From Actinomycetota bacterium (GTDB lineage: Bacteria > Margulisbacteria > Marinamargulisbacteria > SXXA01): DNA of 15,185 nucleotides. Each line of letters begins with the position of its first letter. The stretch's first letter is position 1. Both the position numbers and the translations under genes were made by a program. The DNA lies in contig SXXA01000134.1 in NCBI GenBank assembly GCA_005791325.1, positions 1-15,185 of the forward strand, written 5' to 3'. Of the stretch, positions 12,001 through 15,185 are shown one piece after another. Below the pieces are notes generated by a model. The model ran no database searches and was not told where the DNA came from. It saw only the letters and a program-made list of their open reading frames with translations.

Positions 12001-14594
12001 AGGGTTGCATCCATAGCGTTTTGTATTCCCAATTGAATCATCATCGCAGCACGCTGTCCGGTTAAATAATCCCAAACATACAAATCCATGCGATTATCCA
12101 TAAACGTATTCCACTCGGCAACAACCCCTTGGGCACCCAATTCAAATTGGGTAAACGCAGTGGTAATCCGTTGAATACCAATTGAAATGCTGGCGTTCAC
12201 TGTATCGGCCAATTGATTTTCTGCCGCATTCAACTTCCCATAACTTCCCATCCCTTGGGCTTCTGTTAACTCTTCAATCAGAAGCCTTTTTTGTTTGGTC
12301 ATGGATTCTTTAATCATGTATTGTAATCGAACCGCATTTTCTAAAAACAGCAAGTCTTCTTTTAGAGTCATAATATACCCGTAATCCATTTGAACATATT
12401 GATCACGATCACCAGCAAGGGCAATTGGCTTATTGGTCGATACTTGCCAGTTGCTTGTTTGGGTATTCTGCACAACCTTTTCTTTTTGCAACCCCTGAAT
12501 ACTAGCCCCACGTCCCGACTGCGCCGATCGGTTTTGAAATCCCGTTTGAAATTGTTGGAGCATATCATTTATTTTAGTGGTTCTAGACCACTCTTCCGTT
12601 AAGTTTTTAATGGTAATTTGTAATTGATCCGTTGTAGTAGAAGGGATTGCCGTCTTTTTAGGGACCTCTTTTGTAATACTCTTCCCCAAGAATTCTGGCA
12701 AATTCTTGTAGGACATCGGGCCATTTTGAACTACATCAATAGAATCGGTCATTTTTTTATAAAATAATTGTATATACTTAAAATAGTTAACGGCATTTTG
12801 GGTATTGGCCTGGCCCACCAACGAGCTAATTTGATTATTAACATCCAATCGGACTTTCTCAAAAGCCCCCGTTAATTCGTTGGCAATCTGAGAAAAAATA
12901 GCTTGAGCGGTATTCGCGCGCCCATACGCTTCCACATCTGCCGATACCCGTTGACGTTGAGCGGCATTAATGGAGTTCAAAAATAAAAACATTTCATTAA
13001 TAATGGTATCCACACTACTTTGAATTTTATTCATACCGCCAGATAACTTATCAAATGTTTTGGTTACAGATGAGGCACGGCGCATGGCCTCAATTTTTTG
13101 CTCACGCTCCTGTTCATCATCTTGCCATGTACTCAATTGATAAACTTGCTCTGCCCATACATTCAAATAAAATCCAAGCCAGTGTGCTTGCAACATAATA
13201 TGCTGAATACCTTCTTGTATATCATTAATATATTGAGCAAACGCAACTTCGTTAACGGTGACGGTATACATGGTATTTTTCCAAGTTCCCAAGGAATCGG
13301 ATATATCGTGTTTTTCTAAAAAGAAAAATACTCGCTTGGGGTCTGACACCCCCAATTTGCTAGCAATATCGGCCACATTAGTACCAGTGGGATAATGATT
13401 TCTAATGCCTTGCTTATCGTAATAAACCATGTCAACACCCCCCTTTTCGGGTATCGGCACATATAATGGTGTCTGAAGCACCTCACTAAGTTTATTAATA
13501 GCAAGCTTCATCTTTGAGCCAATCACATCATCTACCAAGGTATGATTTGTTGTTTTGGTTTGAGCCGAGGTTTCAAATAAGCGTGATACTTCTCGGTAAC
13601 CCTTAAATACAGCCTCATTTCCTTCAAAACAAATCGCCATCCCACTCTCAGCCCAAGCGGTCACTCCCTGTGCTTGTGTGGCATCGATGGCCATCGATTC
13701 CCCCGTAGACAATTGAAACCGTATCACAGCATGCCCCACCACATCATCCCCCTGTCGTACCACCCCCGCTGCCAGAGTGATCCGTTGGGTTACTTCATCT
13801 TGGCTAACGCCTTGTTGCATGAGCAATTGGGCCAACATGGTTCCAGCCACAATGGCCAAATCTTCGCAATCGCCCCCACGGCGCGCCATGGTTTCTTGTA
13901 CCGATTGCCAAGAATCGGTTTTGGCACCGTCGGTAGACCGGTCGGATTGATACGTAAAGTTGAGGCGAATATAATCGTGAACCGCTTGGGCCATTTCCGT
14001 CTCGGTCATACCTTTCGTCAGCATTTTCTTGGTTGCCATATCTTGTAACAAGGGTTCAACTGCCGGCGAGGAAATATCAAATACAGCCATTTTGGATCGG
14101 AATTGAAGTTCTGTTTCTGATACCCCGGTGTTGTTGAGAAGATCTTGTCTGGCTTGATCCAACCACTCATTTTCCATCTCCGCCACCGTAGTTGAGTGGG
14201 TTGATTGCGAAGATTCCAAGGCCTTTGACAGTTCTAGTAAAACAAACCGATCCAATTCCGTTAATCCGATGTCAGCGGCCACCGTTGGGGATTGAAGTAA
14301 TTGAAGAACACGGTATGCAGCAGGTGGGTTTTCTGTCGCCCCGTTTTCTCCTAATACCCATGATTTAAATTCAGACCAATCAGACTGACTAATCATGGTT
14401 TGCGATGACGTGGCCCAGGCATCAAGGGTTTTCAATAGGGGGGCATCGGGTGGAATCAGAGCGGTCACCTGATTAGATGCCCCATCAACGGGGGGTGCTT
14501 GGGAGAGGTTGGGATCCCATTCAATGGTTTTGGACGGTGTTGTTTTGCTAGTAAATGGATTAAATGATGCGATGCGATCTAATAGAGGTGTCAT
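1..14594 (-). CDS. Giant multi-domain protein with N-terminal transglutaminase-like domain, C-terminus outside the window
   Basis: The frame starts at ATG 14594-14592 and stays open to position 1, giving 4,864 complete codons plus two bases. An in-frame TAA lies about 70 bases upstream with no in-frame ATG between, and AAGGG at 14601-14605 sits six bases before the ATG, which supports this start. Only residues about 195-315 match a known fold: a transglutaminase-like domain with Cys243, His288 and Asp304. Residues 450-2130 are long amphipathic helices punctuated by Ala/Gly-rich hydrophobic stretches. Residues 2391-2505 form a Pro/Gly/Ser linker, and the remainder is Gln-rich and helical. I see no signal peptide, RTX nonapeptides, Walker A motif or NRPS/PKS motifs. 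I count only about nine cysteines. The frame crosses several short in-frame repeats undisturbed and uses ordinary codons, so it appears to be a functional gene and not chance openness. The overall function is unknown; a large effector, toxin or structural protein is inference. Confidence 0.93.
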   Translation of the reverse strand, partial: MTPLLDRIASFNPFTSKTTPSKTIEWDPNLSQAPPVDGASNQVTALIPPDAPLLKTLDAWATSSQTMISQSDWSEFKSWVLGENGATENPPAAYRVLQLLQSPTVAADIGLTELDRFVLLELSKALESSQSTHSTTVAEMENEWLDQARQDLLNNTGVSETELQFRSKMAVFDISSPAVEPLLQDMATKKMLTKGMTETEMAQAVHDYIRLNFTYQSDRSTDGAKTDSWQSVQETMARRGGDCEDLAIVAGTMLAQLLMQQGVSQDEVTQRITLAAGVVRQGDDVVGHAVIRFQLSTGESMAIDATQAQGVTAWAESGMAICFEGNEAVFKGYREVSRLFETSAQTKTTNHTLVDDVIGSKMKLAINKLSEVLQTPLYVPIPEKGGVDMVYYDKQGIRNHYPTGTNVADIASKLGVSDPKRVFFFLEKHDISDSLGTWKNTMYTVTVNEVAFAQYINDIQEGIQHIMLQAHWLGFYLNVWAEQVYQLSTWQDDEQEREQKIEAMRRASSVTKTFDKLSGGMNKIQSSVDTIINEMFLFLNSINAAQRQRVSADVEAYGRANTAQAIFSQIANELTGAFEKVRLDVNNQISSLVGQANTQNAVNYFKYIQLFYKKMTDSIDVVQNGPMSYKNLPEFLGKSITKEVPKKTAIPSTTTDQLQITIKNLTEEWSRTTKINDMLQQFQTGFQNRSAQSGRGASIQGLQKEKVVQNTQTSNWQVSTNKPIALAGDRDQYVQMDYGYIMTLKEDLLFLENAVRLQYMIKESMTKQKRLLIEELTEAQGMGSYGKLNAAENQLADTVNASISIGIQRITTAFTQFELGAQGVVAEWNTFMDNRMDLYVWDYLTGQRAAMMIQLGIQNAMDATLPPLSEPTGLAIAGAEAALSGPAGVVLFPILKQLNTNMVANLVSEGIDITAQSVTLAMKGMLVDVYKNQVSKRRTTNTLIQDKNSRYGQNGISSDLNQTTQQKLMAVDVKTNTNRKFLSALEFSQQVTKLASLLPKGFSDVDEGAISVGIGAGQSLTMVGMSGRSKYIKDRGDGEVISQGQERAITQVYNATTMFKLYIMMAIFRSYMDAMAMAVANLAGKQKSQAVSMFDSSIEGYLAFINGLNDAHRYEITDALGAMNAQLTYANTIKSAERDLGVAGMTMAVASAKTLSSALIVGTVMPGVISVITKPIRSMAKTLIAETAQSAIDIGRITEQYDWGTYASVFNRVAISPQNVRIGDETLTIRDFDKSESNQVPLAIKNFFDAKELKELAKIASIDSGNAKLTMAATGSSFLDFKQIDYANLSNTYHTLTAIGSQRMLWIMVQQCLYNAYQNILRNMFGGNAGSQSNIMGTLGTAMDAYNNAIMGTLALPTGAVSDLKEEASNRVLAYNKKKGEESAKILEYTIQGITAAGRIALGTTSIFSAYAARAAYKAGTANAGPLLESLRSRITALNTSAALMRSVSEIAMGAYILENARRSNPRLKSSLLSNTPPSSELETQDNEKPIMELKTKPGLTQSEKEWLEAVLKEKKEESLKAKNKSLAKTQNQNNADSQNRFLTYEVWDSTTKRRETKEVTSNVQAMTSIEQAIQKQDEKLKGYAKESRNYQIIKTQQDELKEIQKTFKKAMVASTFKSTDLTTVGHESNAVTDLLRVGAIDPPEPQDGQFWGDDLELAEWIERPENNIQIQIQASFREKVGGSRLDTILRKASQDSQYTATRSKSDYLKGDFSKKNEWLGYQSGNGNEAVSPPLNSTETLILAQHDHLSSATTQDDFKKLGFNQRESERFARALDYKKNVQAKDFATKRQEITRWLTTAVNLPNQDQIDRIVMIAWGSPPSSGTSHKGPKQEFSVFRTTLGNQISDSQAKKIWDQQLIQKYKDITKDIEFKKATADIKKKQLQDIGLTEGQANRLSQLIHPTTKKLELKSTLDRFKSSDDDGQYSLSTDDLENSGSKSGSKGLFKVVNMADMDRMQRMISRRNRQQQVLNDIMLSMADMMSSAIEDMGGGQLSKNAYRIISQVTSYANNLDQTVVAWMFNAMSDLANLTNEHGAATALRGTLGVATNIGNKVSQSFSAAATRKRKKAEEINQYDRSTEMSDQGINTTYEKSEKSKQKVKEAFRYDMVATSINLLSGLIGLGILDAAVMLRDARNTSTSEENTSLYTGSLSFDPAEALNNQDKFDQTDMPAFKKEATASSTPSSTPSSSLAFAGTAQLEIAQLMSAVYRYNYEAQQQVYQRLGSAVSQVASNWKGIMESQFREAIKRWVKNKREKDRLNDLQKIASISRGEGFDTDQQKVLGEEVQKLVKFSRDKRGVSGLLNIMGQFANSSRNRTLMMLYSKTSGPDLVDASPILMGKAIIKRAWLELQNAGNIKEAPKTGTADPSSRAVSVADVAALQESQDLLNGVTDPHLSAPPNPPVISALANPVPVNPVDAPRAMVSGGGFGFDPASTGVSTPPLTSKAAESAGTPRAIVSGGSLESPGSGVATASAALPSGPSPAGGSPVLDGAPTGVLVPVSIPSPPSMGLTDSKFFATLQSIRQEMASTLKQHISELRFKPKKRKSRDDIMVRFSNASQRIQALINTQWRELSELQLTKEQERVRLRINRFQGDSTSIRSGAQEWIQDQSGFREFIGDDAAREQLQQELKQGIKIQVVSDDRTQVLYVSPSEAVSSDAFSKLTGTIQTTQLPTPPVRRRSLSDDSSDPVSSRRSIADGASIADGSRDANPGVPPLEGRTAFANQLMARNQALAEWEQVGKDVVDRQKTIVSRIEQLTEAQQVLMFQQKRNQLLDLFSNLSKKVPDVRTIDTLKTAIQDRPDDGEAILAQATAARGIDPRYQTQDPIWLGFQAAIQKHTQARDHFDGKIKKEAKDLRKKWFDVTKFDRDTHLMDYRYQHSFTNSILLQRLNESDRQIMKASLKVDKKTTDRREGAKLFAEFVSELVGPDTEMEYGAWLAQKIDDTSQNMRQINTQLNQRNLRNRLLGVRSSGLGQSKELDMVSVKELEKNQKFVMTQLQYAETELVDATKAALKRADSGPETSLQSLLRGVLNRPNVMARLLQRLDQSELTKVLDELDRAEWIDTTPSGSNATPREQVLAAMELATESDLRFKGMNQIDKPSLLSNLASTAWRFFSSNPDLSHPSPYREMRRVTDGVTENQLASNFKATLSNVVQPSSNWMKAASLSVQSILNPSGAAPLASSAQDSKALLQAAESYLLQNPLQRREASFPSTASGWLRQLRSSSTARPFLAQLKRRPVEAMEQIKSFMQTESAGTLERLRVELEAKLRVESKAKLDEEPALASSSQAVSVFEPFLSRSLKGARTDGVVPPGSATPLQELDQLLRRERLEATWDPTKIKGMSPTQMEQTAKLLALGVVAGLPEAMSYLRVILNQFDPTLESNQNETPNLPTQIQRAINELEEKGMLIDRNRIAKDMGSLGASGSLLMQLILDQLPPVNGDSLSKTGVNRVVKRIQDRINKGQADDIRDLVVAYKTNVPFLLGVLQQLGLPTNATGGVSDAATIHRAITSIVDLVASDPSSSQSLDRLLNAMRQQNSRVIQDWLDQYDRVFHLLPSPPTQLRQVHDDLRQAKADQKPVDWALYGTSDSSVFAYRWIQFEPSLTASQQETYLNEFITELNAKPNSYQFFPLFQEMASNASFEKWRRANDQEPLKKAFDDYQSLQFHSGPHRPNQLTDLNTLLADPNQHNQLEILTQLKSMNPRLYYDYLTNNPNYGLIQSTPAEHDCIFYQRMQAPIQRPQSSPDNQVMLDLALSTWKLQDDTGFSTEQQLALKVMQGEFNQLEQVDIMAIFPDTMEHIQSLVVASNQVRPNLCSADALLDQTVTAIQGHSSTRSMNIEKAMTTRLSMNQAMATDNPFARLETQLKELQSQPAYSERRFNQQLKVVVMELQSVLENPRIKSNLTGQDWQQVGKDMEALDKAETPFEQLNAVAKILFSLQKLQVPRVSNCVILANAIWLREVMHGRVSFKTTSPIKDIMNQLLDASPAISSPILKAALTRPSVASMAMIQALGESCMNTIYQQGSPLSVEQLKKVDQLMGEAVAIWMKQKPSPTESEIWGMGSLLRNHPRWVALALSKLTSPELAPWAAELSQSEVTQTSYQSMLGVVSRDALGSTPSEVQEKWQIMTSNTPVLGQSDPVLRGLSGAPQPIEVSDRSMVDTNQLEGWYQAALNDPTMLSGLLPQDLYNLCVFRPATLRLLSSPTNQQKTYLLQRFEPNWALELRALPWFRESADGLLRMGIRSQSDLQFAPLITPYERSVQQAANQSYNEEDWDSLLRRLIQAEDIAPPGLPAFFWEVAGGSLDSPMGRAAGRLGLVRVDDSDRRSVVDEFEGDGADRRSIAMSRQSIADGGQPFDDESISPIAQPHSLWNDGIRQALMGNRRTTISSSDKSVYLTQLGSLKQAIQQRDFRNIQEELTTIVKTIQSYDQQPKQQEMAYRQVANAVSEIKDVKLLLKILVDPNTPEKIRSGLYGAIKLDVKRVHQLLPLLVEENNLDVALSILPTSDRESMRIIAPTVANKFKELTEWSDLEAFFSQPIKREVLDFALVDTNLIEPKAVDRQMTEMLNLDRDDPQANWRQLDLSTLHVLAQSALTGFDPNIRSTPTMQAWWETLLRRKNTEPDFMAKVHQSPDSNSQFSRPSISNNHTLNRFPLVAHVDHLFRNDTPETLNALDIEAKILKPQYQPDVKDFIQYGQAMRLKTKLNTQIKTFQASKSSNRSKGVSTGNQGTSPLSQPSKLGGIVPPDSMRALVRAQRVFSSDVPTQLSSEERVVLKKVMNALGKGPIDPIAFWKNMKTPDPKTHSPAIEYADMMVALHYCETIVRRDNAHGIQPKGLPKKTELDWLIESLQRLPLNEIKGSHSKLNVAFWL
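1555..1652 (-). repeat. Second Arg/Ser block, related to the one at 6478-6569 (residues about 4315-4347)
   Basis: Three units follow one another: Asp-Arg-Arg-Ser-Val-Val-Asp at 4318, Asp-Arg-Arg-Ser-Ile-Ala at 4332 (14 residues later) and Ser-Arg-Gln-Ser-Ile-Ala-Asp-Gly-Gly ending at 4347. The last unit repeats the Ser-Ile-Ala-Asp-Gly core seen at residues 2693-2702. The intervening residues are acidic and Gly-rich, which suggests a flexible surface segment. Confidence 0.6.
4773..4820 (-). repeat. 24-bp tandem duplication in the C-terminal half
   Basis: Two adjacent 24-base units, 4773-4796 and 4797-4820, differ at only two bases. In the protein they give Leu-Arg-Val-Glu-Leu-Glu-Ala-Lys followed by Leu-Arg-Val-Glu-Ser-Lys-Ala-Lys, an eight-residue duplication inside a charged helix. 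The high identity suggests a recent in-frame slippage event. Confidence 0.8.
6478..6569 (-). repeat. First Arg/Ser block with Ser-Ile-Ala-Asp-Gly tandem (residues 2676-2705)
   Basis: The block contains Arg-Arg-Arg-Ser-Leu at 2676-2680, then an acidic Ser/Asp run, then Arg-Arg-Ser-Ile-Ala-Asp-Gly at 2691-2697. The core Ser-Ile-Ala-Asp-Gly is repeated immediately as an 18-base tandem unit (6483-6518). The block separates two helical segments and is probably exposed. A related block occurs 1,650 residues later. Confidence 0.6.
7080..7424 (-). other. Pro/Gly/Ser/Ala-rich linker (residues about 2391-2505)
   Basis: About 115 residues are composed mainly of Pro, Gly, Ser, Ala, Thr and Val with almost no Lys, Glu or Leu helices on either side of the pattern. 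It is probably disordered and divides the protein into an N-terminal half with the enzyme and hydrophobic modules and a C-terminal Gln-rich helical half. It contains the 34-residue repeat listed separately. The plus-strand reading of this segment is a low-complexity shadow. Confidence 0.7.
7146..7349 (-). repeat. Imperfect 102-bp (34-residue) tandem duplication within the linker
   Basis: On the plus strand CCTGAAA is followed by a nearly identical stretch at 7222 and again at 7324, exactly 102 bases apart. In the protein this appears as Pro-Arg-Ala-Met-Val-Ser-Gly-Gly near residue 2418 and Pro-Arg-Ala-Ile-Val-Ser-Gly-Gly 34 residues later, each followed by a Gly/Ser/Thr/Pro-rich tail. The spacing is a multiple of three, so the frame is kept. 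The tails are much more diverged than the Pro-Arg-Ala cores. Confidence 0.65.
8032..8065 (-). repeat. 12-bp microrepeat encoding Ser-Ser-Thr-Pro units
   Basis: The plus-strand unit GATGATGGGGTG occurs twice in tandem (8032-8043 and 8044-8055), followed by a partial third unit. It encodes two Ser-Ser-Thr-Pro units ending in a Ser run, a flexible spacer shortly after the hydrophobic segment at residues 2107-2130. It is a plausible slippage site, and the four-codon unit keeps the frame. Confidence 0.7.
8205..8276 (-). other. Strongest hydrophobic segment of the giant protein (residues 2107-2130)
   Basis: This 24-residue run contains a single charged residue (Asp2125). It is rich in Leu, Ile, Gly and Ala, with a small-residue Gly-x-x-Gly-x-Gly pattern that would suit helix packing in a membrane. 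A Lys/Glu-rich stretch precedes it and an Arg-Asp-Ala-Arg stretch follows. Weaker Ala/Gly-rich hydrophobic stretches occur at residues about 874-895 (11910-11975), 1154-1173 (11076-11135) and 1394-1418 (10341-10415). They may be membrane-inserting or simply buried helices. No N-terminal signal accompanies them. Confidence 0.45.
9750..10128 (-). other. Charged Lys/Glu/Gln-rich helical stretch, possible coiled coil (residues about 1490-1615)
   Basis: The translation here is dominated by Lys, Glu, Gln and Asn with regularly spaced Leu and Ile, for example in the part reading Lys-Gln-Asp-Glu-Lys-Leu-Lys and the later Gln-Asp-Glu-Leu-Lys-Glu-Ile. This is typical of a long solvent-exposed helix or coiled coil. 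It separates the hydrophobic module ending near residue 1418 from the next segment. No enzyme motif is visible. The assignment is by composition only; heptad periodicity was not computed. Confidence 0.45.
13650..14010 (-). other. Transglutaminase-like cysteine-enzyme domain of the giant protein (residues about 195-315)
   Basis: The domain opens with a helix carrying an Asp-Tyr-Ile and a Phe-Thr-Tyr strand pattern, followed by Asp-Ser-Trp-Gln-Ser and then Arg-Arg-Gly-Gly-Asp-Cys-Glu-Asp-Leu-Ala (residues 238-247), which is the hallmark nucleophile segment of the transglutaminase-like superfamily. Cys243 is followed 45 residues later by Gly-His-Ala-Val (His288) and 16 residues after that by Ala-Ile-Asp-Ala-Thr (Asp304), the order and spacing of the Cys-His-Asp triad. 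Known members cleave or cross-link amide bonds: transglutaminases, LapG-type periplasmic proteases, peptide N-glycanases and bacterial deamidating toxins. All three catalytic residues are present, so activity is plausible. The substrate cannot be read from the sequence. Being at the head of a huge protein, it could act on the protein itself, on a neighbouring protein or on a host protein. Confidence 0.85.
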
Positions 14595-14656
14595 ACACAG
14601 CCCTTGGGATTGACGAATTGGTTGATTACAACTGACACAGATAATTGAATTAGCAT
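14591..14656 (-). CDS. Possible 21-residue leader ORF overlapping the giant gene start
   Basis: An ATG at 14656-14654 opens a 22-codon frame (including the stop) that begins Met-Leu-Ile-Gln-Leu and ends Lys-Gly-Cys-Val. Its TGA (14593-14591) overlaps the giant gene's ATG as ATGA, the arrangement usually associated with translational coupling. A GGGG run lies about nine bases before its ATG and could serve as a ribosome site. It is short enough to be chance, and no homologue is recognised. Confidence 0.3.
   Translation of the reverse strand: MLIQLSVSVVINQFVNPKGCV
14601..14605 (-). promoter_or_regulatory. Shine-Dalgarno-like AAGGG for the giant gene
   Basis: AAGGG on the minus strand ends six bases before the ATG at 14594, a spacing typical of bacterial ribosome binding sites. 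It is a partial match to the full AAGGAGG. It also lies inside the possible leader ORF, so a ribosome finishing that ORF would be delivered to this start. Confidence 0.45.
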
Positions 14657-14711
14657 ATTGTTAAACCCCTGTATCTCAACTCATTAAATACACAATACCC
14701 ATTATTCCCTC

Positions 14712-14740
14712 ATTATAATACTCGTATAACAAAAAATCGA
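14712..14740 (-). promoter_or_regulatory. Candidate promoter for the giant gene (-10 TATAAT)
   Basis: A perfect TATAAT lies at 14717-14712 on the minus strand within an AT-rich stretch that also has a T-run upstream. A -35 hexamer 17 bases away (14740-14735, TCGATT) matches the TTGACA consensus at only three positions, so the case rests on the -10 box. It would give a leader of roughly 110 bases containing the possible 21-residue ORF. Confidence 0.33.
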
Positions 14741-14814
14741 TGACGCAACCAAAATTAATGTAGGCCATTTTTTAGATATGTTTTTTGATAGTGTGCACTG
14801 ATGGTTGATATCGG

Positions 14815-15022
14815 GGGAACTGCGGTTCCCGAGCCCCAGCTAGGGGCCAAATGCCCCCATAACCCAACTCAAGAGATACAGACAGTTGGTTGGGGGTCCT
14901 AAGGGGCGACCCCCCCCTTTAAAAGCGGGGCCTCAAATGGCCAAAGCCATTTGGGTTCCTAAGGGCGGAGCCCTTGCTTAAAAGGTGTAGGGGGGATTCC
15001 GTTCCCAGAATCAAACTGATTC
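14815..15022. repeat. Cluster of at least six hairpin-forming palindromes
   Basis: Perfect or near-perfect stems follow one another: GGGAAC/GTTCCC at 14815-14830 (four-base loop); GCCCC/GGGGC at 14833-14847; GGGGGTC/GACCCCC at 14892-14914; CAAATGGC/GCCATTTG at 14934-14953 (eight pairs, four-base loop); GGGTTCC/GGAGCCC at 14953-14973 (one G-T wobble); and GAATC/GATTC at 15008-15022. The third and fifth share the loop core TAAGGG and look like copies of one element. None is followed by a clear T-run on the minus strand, so a simple terminator is not the best reading. A REP-type mobile palindrome or a structured RNA are alternatives. Confidence 0.6.
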
Positions 15023-15065
15023 AGGGCAGGCTTGTGGGGGGCACCCCTTGGACGGGATTTAAATG

Positions 15066-15185
15066 TTAACTTCCCTGTGACGGTAAAAACTCAACTACCA
15101 AATCACTATATAAACGCTTAAATGATGAAAACACCTTTTGTTGCCATGGCACCCCATTGTGCCCCACCAATGTAAACGATGCCGA
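15066..15185 (-). CDS. C-terminal tail of an unidentified upstream gene
   Basis: A minus-strand frame enters from the window edge and ends at TAA 15068-15066, giving 39 residues with no internal stop. The tail is protein-like: Gly-His-Asn-Gly-Val-Pro-Trp-Gln-Gln, then an amphipathic segment with Phe, Lys, Arg, Tyr and Leu, ending Phe-Leu-Pro-Ser-Gln-Gly-Ser. The family is not recognised from so little. It is co-directional with the giant gene, but the 470-base spacer with hairpins and a candidate promoter argues for separate transcription. An open frame of this length could also be chance. Confidence 0.4.
   Translation of the reverse strand, partial: SASFTLVGHNGVPWQQKVFSSFKRLYSDLVVEFLPSQGS

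Larger units (their letters stand above)
14657..15065. other. Non-coding spacer between the upstream gene and the giant gene
   Basis: No convincing gene is visible on either strand. The half nearer the giant gene (14657-14800) is AT-rich and holds the candidate promoter. The other half (14815-15060) is GC-rich with runs of G and C and carries the hairpin cluster. The sharp compositional change near 14810 suggests two different origins. No tRNA, riboswitch or CRISPR array is recognised. Confidence 0.6.

Noticed and set aside
12660..12700. Gly-Lys-Ser in the translated protein as a Walker A site
   Set aside because: The preceding residues lack the Gly-x-x-x-x spacing required for a P-loop, and no Walker B is evident.
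1..14594. RTX toxin, Rhs/YD-repeat, adhesin or NRPS/PKS megagene
   Set aside because: No Gly/Asp nonapeptides, YD repeats, cadherin or Ig-like beta repeats, or adenylation/ketosynthase motifs were seen; the protein reads as mostly helical.
14892..14973. Intrinsic terminator for the upstream gene
   Set aside because: The stems are strong, but neither is followed by a T-run on the minus strand, so a terminator could not be supported over a repeat element.
15121..15174. Short plus-strand ORF starting at ATG ATG near 15123
   Set aside because: It ends after 17 codons, has no ribosome site and overlaps the more protein-like minus-strand tail.

Overview
The window is dominated by one enormous reading frame on the minus strand. 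It begins with ATG at 14594 and runs without a stop through position 1, leaving the window still open. I followed this frame codon by codon across its length. It encodes at least 4,864 residues (more than 500 kDa) of a single protein whose C-terminus lies outside the window. A residue n starts at 14594-3(n-1). The other apparent ORFs inside it, on the plus strand or in other minus frames, are shadows. The only recognisable catalytic unit is near the N-terminus: a transglutaminase-like (papain-fold) domain at about residues 195-315 with Cys243, His288 and Asp304 in the expected order and spacing.

Layout of the giant protein, by my reading: (1) residues 1-195, a soluble N-terminal region with no signal peptide; (2) 195-315, the transglutaminase-like domain; (3) about 450-2130, a long helical region with several Ala/Gly-rich hydrophobic stretches (about 874-895, 1154-1173, 1394-1418, 2107-2130), each coming after long amphipathic helices, with a charged Lys/Glu/Gln-rich stretch at about 1490-1620; (4) 2391-2505, a Pro/Gly/Ser/Ala-rich linker with an imperfect 34-residue repeat; (5) 2506-4864 and beyond, a Gln-rich, mostly helical region with no family that I recognise, containing two Arg-Ser-Ile-Ala-Asp-Gly blocks 1,650 residues apart. 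Cysteine is very rare.

Upstream of the start (14595-15065) is a non-coding stretch. It holds a possible promoter, a possible 21-residue leader ORF overlapping the giant gene's start as ATGA, and a dense GC-rich cluster of hairpins (14815-15022). At the window edge (15066-15185) is the C-terminal tail of another minus-strand gene that I cannot identify.

The uninterrupted gene, the Shine-Dalgarno-like AAGGG before the start, the -10-like TATAAT and the palindrome-rich spacer all suggest a bacterium with GC content roughly in the low to mid 40s (estimated by eye). I cannot name the taxon. A giant cytosol-type protein with a transglutaminase-like head, nuclear-localisation-like basic clusters and Arg-Arg-x-Ser motifs would fit a host-associated or intracellular bacterium, but that is inference. 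A large DNA virus is not formally excluded. The window therefore looks like one giant, apparently undescribed multi-module protein and its 5' control region, not a multi-gene system.
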